From Pseudoneurospora amorphoporcata (Eukaryota; Ascomycota; Sordariomycetes; Sordariales; Sordariaceae), in NCBI GenBank assembly GCA_033297205.1, contig MU859363.1, positions 1 through 27,613 of the forward strand: 27,613 bases of DNA. The letters are read 5' to 3'. The position numbers were made by a program, and so were the translations under genes. The notes below the pieces were generated by a model. That model had not been told where the DNA came from and searched no databases. It saw nothing but the letters and a program-made list of their open reading frames with translations. Position 1 is the stretch's first letter, and every line of letters begins with the position of its first letter. Shown one piece after another: positions 20,993 through 27,613 of this stretch.

Positions 20993-21757
20993 ATATTAAT
21001 GAGAAGCGCTACTCGCACGTTGGTAAAACTCTACTCGCACGTGGATCTACATTTTTTTTCTATACATAACCCAAACCCGCTCGAAGTCTGCCATAGCAGA
21101 TGTATTCTTTTATAAATTTCGCCAAGCACATCTAGGCATTTCAATCTTTCAAAGTTGCCATGCCATGCCAAGCTCAGATTCTAGACTGCAGCGTACGCAC
21201 CCCTAGATTTGTACCCAGACCCAGTTCTTATAGGGCATTTATATAGTAGTCTTACAGGGCACTTAGCGGCACGGTCGCATGCGTCCGTCGGCTGGGTCAC
21301 TACATCAGTCATCTACATCGCAATTAGCTAGGGAAACGTACAGAAAAATGATGGATCATTCCATACCATCGACAGATGCTAGCGCTTTGTTTACTTAATA
21401 ATATCTAATAATGCGCGACGTAGTGAATTGAAATATTACAATATAGTGATGTATGCGATAGTGGTTTGGTAAAGAAAGTAGTGCGACAAGGCACTAGTGC
21501 TAGTGCTAGAAAATTACGAGTTAGACTGCCCAGTCTGGGCTGGTCTGGGGCCTAGACTAGGGTAGCCAGTGCAGTACGACTGCAGGGGTCTGAACGTGTA
21601 CTGAGCTGAAATCTGGGAGCTTGGCGGGCACAGTACAACCTAGATAGGTGTGAGACCATAGCAGGTCGCTAGGGTTCAGGTTATGTATGGGGAAAAAATG
21701 TAAATTTACGTGCGAGTAGAGTTTTGCTAACGTACGAGTAGCGCTTCTCATATTAAT
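20993..21757. mobile_element. 749-bp TIR element with 8-bp target duplication
   Basis: The element itself is 21001-21749, flanked by the perfect 8-bp repeat ATATTAAT (20993-21000 and 21750-21757). The TIRs are about 56 bp, beginning GAGAAGCGCTACTCGCACG on the left, with the motif CTACTCGCACGT repeated at 22-bp spacing. The interior is not AT-rich (21060-21700), has no open frame longer than 64 codons and encodes no transposase. It shares interior stretches with the 2588-bp element: compare CAATTAGCTAGGGAAACGTA near 21320 with CAATTAGCTAAGGAAATATA near 23950, and a shared block before the right TIR. Confidence 0.85.
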
Positions 21758-22067
21758 ATATTAAGATAGAATATAAAGATATTATATCTCGTTTCGATTT
21801 AATAATTAAATTATTATAAGGCTACTGTCTAAAGGTTGAACTTAGTTGATACTAGGTTAGACTGCTTACGATATTTCTAGATCAGATACCCTAGCTTTAA
21901 CACTATAATACATAAAACCCTTTCTAGATTGCGCCTTCTACGTAATCTTTTTTATTATTTTCTTTATTAAATATAACATTTAACTTTATACAATTATTCA
22001 TTATATCTTATTTTTATAAGAGCAACTCTACTCGCACCGTAAGAAAACTCTACTCGGACCGTAATCT

Positions 22068-22389
22068 ACTTTTGTTATAAGTCTAGCGCCTAGTACTAGC
22101 ATCTGGCACACAGTTGGCCAGACGACGAGTGCTGACAATGCACGCTAAGCCAGCAAGGCACTAGCAGGCCCAAAGCCCGTTAGTCTCTTCTAGCCCCTAT
22201 ACGATTATATACTTAGATTGTAGAGCTGCCTTAAGTAGTTAGGTACCTATACCAGCGTACGGCCTTAAAGGATAGGTAATAAGGTCTGCCCTACAGGCTA
22301 ATCTTTCTTTTCTTTTCTCCTCATAGAACTTTAATTAATTATTTTGGTATTAGTACTTGCGTACCACTCTGCTGTCCCCTTACAACTTT
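22068..22389. mobile_element. Solo LTR, copy B (312 bp), RIP-type mutated, inside the TIR element
   Basis: The repeat itself is 22073-22384, starting TGTTATAAGTC and ending CCCCTTACA, with the perfect 5-bp duplication ACTTT at 22068-22072 and 22385-22389. It is the second copy of the repeat at 20414. Where the two differ, copy B mostly has T for C or A for G (for example CTAGCGCC for CTGGCGCC, and TTAGTCTC for TTGGTCCC). It also has about 19 extra bases (TGACAATGCACGCTAAG region near 22130) absent from copy A. It interrupts the left arm of the 2588-bp element, so it inserted after that element. Confidence 0.8.
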
Positions 22390-23246
22390 TTCCTTCATAT
22401 ATAACTTTAATTCTGACGCGGCCATAGATGTTATATGTATTCTTTCGAAAATTTCACTTAGAAATTTAGGCATTACAATCTTTTATAAAATGTTATATAG
22501 GCCAGTGCCTAGACTATGCCCAGCCCAGAAGTACACCTCTATATCATACTTTATAAGGCATTTTACAGCGCACTTTATAGGGAAGTTAGCGGTACGATCG
22601 CACATTGCACAGTCGCACATCACTTAATTGAGCGATTAATCAATCGTACTCAATCTATATTAATCTATATATCTACTATATATTTAATATATATCGTATA
22701 ATCGAGTAATTTAATTGCTAGTAAGTCTTTTAAAGTGTATGACGAACAGTAGTCTGATCTGCCTAAATAGGATAGCTGAAGGTAAAGACTATCAGAAGAC
22801 GTTTGGTGAAGCTAAAGGGTTCATGACAAGTATGGTAGCGTTATACTAGTCTCAATAATACTGATCTATTAACTACTATAGAACTATCTAACAATCTAAA
22901 TTCTCTAGTCGTCCTTTTATACCTTGGTATAAGAGTTCTACAAAGTGTACATGCAGGTAGGCCTTAATAAAAGCTATAATATTCGACAAGAAGGAAAAGA
23001 TCCGAGCCAAAGTTTAGTACTTAGACTGGGCACAGCTAAATACACGAAAGAGGTACGGGGAAGAAAGTGCCAGAAATGCCAAGACTGGGCCGAGATGAGC
23101 TAAACGAGCTGAAGCATGCTAGGTGGTCTATAGGACCCCCGGCAGGCATCAACCTAGCATATAGAAGCCAGACATTACTTCTGGGCGCTAGACCTATGAC
23201 ACTTGGTACCTTCTAATTATATACGTCTAACTCATTAGTCGTAGCT

Positions 23247-23322
23247 TAACTCATAAGCTTCTTCCTAGCTTATAAGCTCCTTTCTGGCTTATGAGTTCCT
23301 TTCTGGCTTATAAGCCTATCTT
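23247..23322. repeat. 19-bp tandem repeat, about four copies
   Basis: Units at 23247-23265, 23266-23284, 23285-23303 and a partial fourth from 23304. The core is (T/G)GCTTATAAGCTCCTTTC with the palindrome GGCTTATAAGCC or AGCTTATAAGCT in each. Copies differ by a few transitions. It lies in the foreign insert of the 2588-bp element. Confidence 0.75.
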
Positions 23323-24703
23323 AGTAATTATAAGCCCTCCTTACTCTAATCATAGCTCTTACTCCTAGTGAAGTTTCATTGCTTAGCCTTCACGTATTCA
23401 GCCTTTACGTAGCTGTTATATTTCTGATAGTTTGGTAGGCTCATGTCATCACTTAAGTTCGTAATAGAGTGCTAGCGAGTACTCTAGACTGCTAGCGAGA
23501 GCTCTAGAGTCCTCCTTACTAAGCTTGCGTGCTGGTAATACGTGTACTACGATGAATACCCTGCGTACCAGTAGGAGCAGTGCTGGCTGGCGCGTCTCTT
23601 CTCCTTATACTTCCTCTACCTCGGGTAGCGTTACCTCCTCTCTCTCTTTCTCTTCTACCTCTCTATATATCTCCTCCTTTTATACTATCGCGAGGTCGGC
23701 CTCGTCCTCTCGTTTATATACTAGCTAGACTATAGCAGTTAGCCTTATTAGCTTACTCAAAGTCTACACTCTCCTATGTAGATACGTTTTGTTAAATAGA
23801 TAGCGCTACTCGTATTGAGACAATAAGGTTGCGGCCTACTCTAAGCTGTCGGCCGCGGGTAGGCTGAAAGCGAGAGCGTCCTTGAAGTCGCGATGCTAGT
23901 TATAATACCAGTTATAATGCTGCTTAGAATTGAACTAGCATAGTCGTTACAATTAGCTAAGGAAATATATAGAAAAAATAATAGATTATTTCTTACTATT
24001 AATAGATACCAGCGCTGTATTTACTTAGTAATATTTCGTAATGCGCGCGATAGTAGTTTAATTAATTATAGGGAAGGTAGTGATAGTGTGATAGCACGTA
24101 ACGAGAGAGACAGAGCTGCAGCGTTATTGACGTTCAACATAGAATTTACGACTAAAGAGTAAAACAAAAGGAAAGAGTTGTGCGCGCGGTTGGCAATGGA
24201 GTTTCATCCTCCAAGGCCGAACCCGTCGTAGACCCACTCTTCCTTATCTAATCTACAACCAATCAGAATGCTCGCATCACCCGTGCGATGCATCCGTGCA
24301 ATGTAGTCAAATGTCCCAGGGCATGACCCGTCGGATAGGGCCATGACAGATAGTGTGATGATGATAGAGGAAGCGATGCGATATGACGATGCAAATCGCT
24401 AAGTGTAATGATAGATTACTAGTTACGAAATCTGGCCTGTGCAGGGGGTAGAATGTATAATAGGCTGTAATCTGGAGGCTTGGCGGTCGCGGTACGAGCG
24501 AGATTGGTGCTGACAGGGAGGGGACGGCAGGGTTAAGATTATGTATAGGAGAAAAAAGTAGATCACGGTCTGAGTAGAGTTTTCTGATAGTACGAGTAGA
24601 GTTGCTCTTTTATAAACCTATTATATTATATTTAACCCTCTTTATAATACTATTATTACCCTAGTTTCGCCGGCACGCTTAGAAAAGCTTTTTTTTGTTA
24701 TTC

Positions 24704-24943
24704 TTATTTGTGACGGCGCGGCTCAACCGCTAGTCACCTACATTACTTGCCTTGCTCTAAACCTGTTTATGCGACTAGCCCCGCTACTCCGCTACAGGCT
24801 TAGCATTGTGCACAACTTGATCTTCTTTGTACTACGGCCATTCTTTGTATTCTAGTTTTCTTCTTTTCTTCATCTTTCGATCTTCTACTAAATAGGATCA
24901 TTGCTGTTTATCACAATCATTTCCTCTTTGCCGTAACATTATT
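24704..24943. mobile_element. Solo LTR (230 bp) with 5-bp target duplication
   Basis: The repeat itself is 24709-24938, starting TGTGACGGCGCGG and ending TTTGCCGTAACA, with the perfect duplication TTATT at 24704-24708 and 24939-24943. Its ends (TGTGACGGC...GCCGTAACA) are nearly the same as those of the TRIM LTRs at 1355-1845 (TGTGACGGC...GCCGTGACA), while the rest of the sequence is different. This may reflect recognition by the same type of integrase. Confidence 0.7.
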
Positions 24944-26836
24944 CTTAGTAACTAAAATCTTTTATTTATATTTGGTTACTATTTTTTACAACCGCTGTCT
25001 CTTATCTTTCGCTATTAGGACTTCCTGTAAGGGCACGGATGGGAAAGTCGAAGGCAAAGCTAAGAATCTATCGATAATAGAAGATTTTAGGTAAGGAGGA
25101 AAAGAGAAAGAACTAGATATATACGGTTGAACCTAGACTTAAATACCCTAGTTACACAAGCGACCCTAGGACCTACTTGCTAGTCACTCTCCTCTAATCT
25201 CTTCATTCGCATTCTATTTACTTATAGGCAAACTACCCTAAAGAAGCTAGATTTCACCTTAGTACTAAGACTTCCTTTATACTTGTGTTCTTCTATCGTT
25301 CACAATAATACCTTTAATAGTGCAGCGGTCTGAACTATAAACAGTGAAGTGGTTAGGTTCGTGAACGATATCCTTCTAAAAAGGTCCGCTCTAGAAGGGA
25401 AAGGTCCGTTCTAGAAGGCCTGTATAGTAGCATAGTCAGACTTGTGCCTGTACTGTAACAGAAGGCTATAGCCGGTTATTAAGATAAATAGTAAGTATAC
25501 TAACTATTGATATTACAGCTACGAAATAGTATTTAGATTTTCTGAGTTTTAGTATAGGAAATATACTAGTTCTCTGTAACTCTATTATTCTTATTTCTCT
25601 TCTTGCGTGTAATTTTTGTCATAGCATGGCTGGACTAGTTACTAGAGGACTGGCCGCAGGGTCAATTGCACAACCGTAACACATCAGATGAAAGGTCCAC
25701 GGCTTTATCTTATCTAGAGCTCCCGGAAAGGGAAGGCGGCGACGAGTGGCAGATCTGACTTTGTATGTCCAGATCCGTGATGCCTTCGTTGTTTACTTTC
25801 CCTTTCCTCTTTACACTTAATATTACTTTGAAATGTGCCTTCTAATCTTGCAGTCGTATCTCTTGTAGGATCACGCTTTCACAATTTTATTAGTTTTTAC
25901 CCCTGTTACCTCCCCTGTCAAAAACCCACAATGTACCGAGCTAGCAATTAAACCAGGGGTGATGTGTACTTTACCATACAACCTTACCGTACGGACCCAT
26001 TTGTGTCCCTTGCGCTAAATAGGACCCCACTCTGGCAGTTCATTCTAAACATAGCAAACTGAAGTGTCTACTGTAGGTACTGATGGAAACAAACAGACAT
26101 TCCAATCTCTGCTCCATTTTATGCAGCGTTCTGAAGAAGTTGGTCATCAATTCTTTGTTTCAGCTTTCCTTCTCCGTTTGACAAAGGGGGGTCGGTACGA
26201 AAAGCATTGCACCTTCATGGTTTCCACTGCGACACAAGACTTCCACTGATGCAGGTACCGTGAGTTTAGTTGATTTTCGAGCAGCGTTCCTCTTGGTATC
26301 CAAAACATGACGGGCAGGCCCAGGTCCAATGTTTTCTCTTTTTCCCCCTTCATGATGTAACGACATAACGAATAGAGTATTTTAATAAAGGATTGCTAGT
26401 CCGTCTTCTCGATGCTTCTATTCCGCCATTCCAAGTTGTTCCCGACCAGGCCCGCCTGTTGTTTAAAAGATATTGTACACTAACAAGGAAGCGACTCGAG
26501 CCGCCCATCCACTCACCAGGTGAACCGCCCACGGCCCAAACAAGCTTCCTGACAAGAGTTCTAGAAAACGCACTGGAACAATTTGGCTTTCCTTCATTGT
26601 AGCATACCTGCTATGTATGTACCTATGGTATCCAGTGTGTACCTAACAACAACATTCAATTCCCCTCACGAGCATCAGTCAGATCCGCTTCCTACCTTAG
26701 GTATAGCCCCTAGGGTCGTCATTAACCCAATCCAACTTTCTCTTTCCACGCCAACCTTTCCGTTCCTTTTTGGCGGCCTTCTTCTTTCGAGGTTTGTCTT
26801 GTTTTTCTCCGTGGAGGAGGAGTCGGACCACCACCA
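24944..26836. other. Long gene-free region, repeat remains then normal intergenic DNA
   Basis: 24944 to about 25950 continues the repeat block with moderate AT content, many stops and no readable protein relic. From about 25950 composition is ordinary. Open frames at 26064-26249, 26393-26602 and 26583-26840 (plus) overlap other frames and show no family motif. Part of 26700-26836 is probably the 3' untranslated region of the minus-strand gene ending at 26837. Confidence 0.5.
25381..25420. repeat. Two-copy 20-bp direct repeat
   Basis: AAGGTCCG(C/T)TCTAGAAGG(G/C)A occurs at 25381 and again exactly 20 bp later at 25401. A related TTCTAAAAAGGTCC lies just before it. No inverted partner was found elsewhere in the window, so its origin is unknown. 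Confidence 0.6.
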
Positions 26837-26890
26837 CTAGTCGGACTCGTGGTCATCGGGCTCGACGGAGGCCGCCTCCTCCTTGCGGGG

Positions 26891-26941
<51 letters not shown>

Positions 26942-27613
26942 CTTGGCGGACACATCCGGTTCCGGCTTCGTTTCTCCGGTCTTGATGATGTCGTTGGTTG
27001 TAGTAGAGTACTAACTTCAACGGCTTTTTCTTTTTTTTTTTTTATGGAGTCAGCATTTGATTACCCTCACAGAGGGCCTCAGGTCCGCTACCAGGCACCA
27101 ACCATCTTTACGCGAAATATTTTTACACACCTCGAGGGTCCGGAGCATACATTCGTTCCTTTTCGGCCTTCTCCTCCTTCAGCTTCTTCTTCCTCCTCTC
27201 CCTCTTCTCCTCCTTCTCCTCTCCTTCCTCTCCTTCTCCTGCTTCTCCTCCTTCTCACTCTACAACCTCTCTCTCTACAACCTCTTCTCCTTCTGCTTCT
27301 TCTCCCACTCCTTATCCTTTCCCCTCATCCTTATACCCATCTTCTTCCTGTAAGCCGGGGTCCACCCCCACCCCGTCTCCCTACTCATCCATCCATCGGA
27401 CTCGTCCTCGTAGATGGCCTTCTTGAGGGGAGCCCGAGCAGCAGGCTTAGGCTTAGGCTTAGGCTTGGCGTCAGGCACCTTTTCCGGCTTCGTTTGGGTC
27501 TTGGGAAGAGGCGCGGAGTTCTTCTTCTTCTTCTTCTTCTTCTTCTTCTTCTTCTTCTTCTTCTTCTTCTTCTTCTTCTTCTTCTTCTTCTTCTTCTTCT
27601 TCTTCTTCTTCTT
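26837..27613 (-). CDS. Low-complexity Lys/Glu- and Ala-Pro-rich protein, 3' part (runs off right edge)
   Basis: The last exon, 27010-26837, is well supported. It reads YSTTTNDIIKTGETKPEPD, then an Ala-Pro repeat, then PRKEEAASVEPDDHESD and TAG, with C/G-ending codons. An intron 27128-27011 (GTGTAA...TAG, branch CTGAC near 27050) joins it in phase to an exon open from 27254 that is Glu/Lys-rich and ends KERMYAPDPRG. Upstream, from the window edge to 27278, another open stretch encodes about 31 Lys in a row, NSAPLPKTQTKPEK, a KPKPKPKP run, and the more complex segment DESDGWMSRETGWGWTPAYRKK. These two upstream parts are in different frames. The junction at 27254-27290, which contains a 13-bp direct duplication (27258-27270 and 27273-27285) and in-frame stops, is unresolved: it could be a very short intron, an indel, or decay. 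I do not recognise the family. The charged, coiled-coil-like composition suggests a nuclear or cytoskeletal protein, but that is only a guess. Confidence 0.45.
26891..26940 (-). repeat. 6-bp microsatellite encoding an Ala-Pro run
   Basis: About eight tandem copies of AGGAGC on the plus strand, read as GCTCCT (Ala-Pro) on the minus strand within the last exon of the edge gene. The 6-bp unit keeps the frame whatever its copy number. Confidence 0.85.
27521..27613 (-). repeat. (CTT)31 microsatellite, poly-Lys if translated
   Basis: Thirty-one CTT units reach the window edge, so the full length is unknown. On the minus strand the array is AAG in the frame that runs on into NSAPLPKTQTKPEK, so it would encode at least 31 consecutive lysines. 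It could instead lie in an intron or leader. Confidence 0.85.

Larger units (their letters stand above)
22012..24615. mobile_element. 2588-bp TIR element with nested insertions
   Basis: The element itself is 22020-24607, flanked by the perfect 8-bp repeat TTTTATAA (22012-22019 and 24608-24615). The TIRs begin GAGCAACTCTACTCG, with CTCTACTCG repeated 22 bp further in at each end. Interior blocks at about 22390-22640 and 23935-24607 match the 749-bp element at 21001, so the two belong to one family. The extra length comes from solo LTR copy B (22073-22384) and about 1.3 kb of unrelated sequence at about 22640-23930. That insert contains a 19-bp tandem repeat and a 67-codon Ser/Thr-rich open frame (23525-23728) that I do not recognise. 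No transposase is readable. Confidence 0.8.

Noticed and set aside
23525..23728. 67-codon Ser/Thr-rich frame as a gene
   Set aside because: Low complexity, inside a mobile insert, no homologous motif recognised; mentioned only as content of the insert.
24709..25681. A longer LTR from TGTGACGGC to the AACCGTAACA at about 25681
   Set aside because: The flanks do not form a duplication at that end, whereas ending at 24938 gives a perfect TTATT duplication.
19867..25950. CRISPR-like or defence-island interpretation of the short repeats
   Set aside because: Eukaryotic context, repeats arranged as inverted termini with target duplications, no spacer-repeat array and no associated protein genes.

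Overview
The window comes from a filamentous ascomycete, most likely a Sordariomycete (Neurospora/Sordaria-like). Evidence: short GT...AG introns of about 59-139 bp with CTNAY-type branch points, strong C/G-ending codon use in the genes, pyrimidine-rich leaders, and AT-rich blocks whose decayed repeats carry C-to-T and G-to-A changes typical of RIP (repeat-induced point mutation). I cannot name the species.

Layout. (1) 1-2090 is an AT-rich repeat block. It holds a RIP-style relic of a Ty1/copia reverse transcriptase (409-935), a TIR element (978-1914), and nested inside that element a nearly intact 491-bp miniature LTR retrotransposon (TRIM-like, 1355-1845). (2) 2091-3632 is non-coding as far as I can see. 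(3) 3633-18437 is a compact housekeeping block of five genes: a mitochondrial pyruvate dehydrogenase kinase family protein (+), septin Cdc12 (-), the U3 snoRNP/SSU-processome protein Pwp2 (+), a questin-oxidase-like DUF4243 protein (-) and a WD40-like/inositol polyphosphate 5-phosphatase (-). I resolved exon-intron structures for all five; each joins in frame and restores family motifs. (4) 19171 to about 25950 is a second AT-rich repeat block. It holds three TIR elements with perfect 8-bp target duplications (415, 749 and 2588 bp) and three solo LTRs with perfect 5-bp target duplications. One LTR lies inside the 2588-bp element. (5) 26837-27613 is the 3' part of a low-complexity, Lys/Glu- and Ala-Pro-rich gene on the minus strand that runs off the right edge.

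The five central genes act in unrelated processes (carbon metabolism, septum and cytoskeleton, ribosome biogenesis, an oxidase-like function, phosphoinositide signalling), so I see no functional cluster. The most notable content is in the repeat blocks. Four TIR elements with partly unrelated sequences share one terminal architecture: a GAG(A/C)A end and two copies of a subterminal motif spaced exactly 22 bp apart at each end. None has a recognisable transposase. I found no convincing tRNA, rRNA, CRISPR or phage-type feature, and nothing that I can defend as a wholly new defence or metabolic system.
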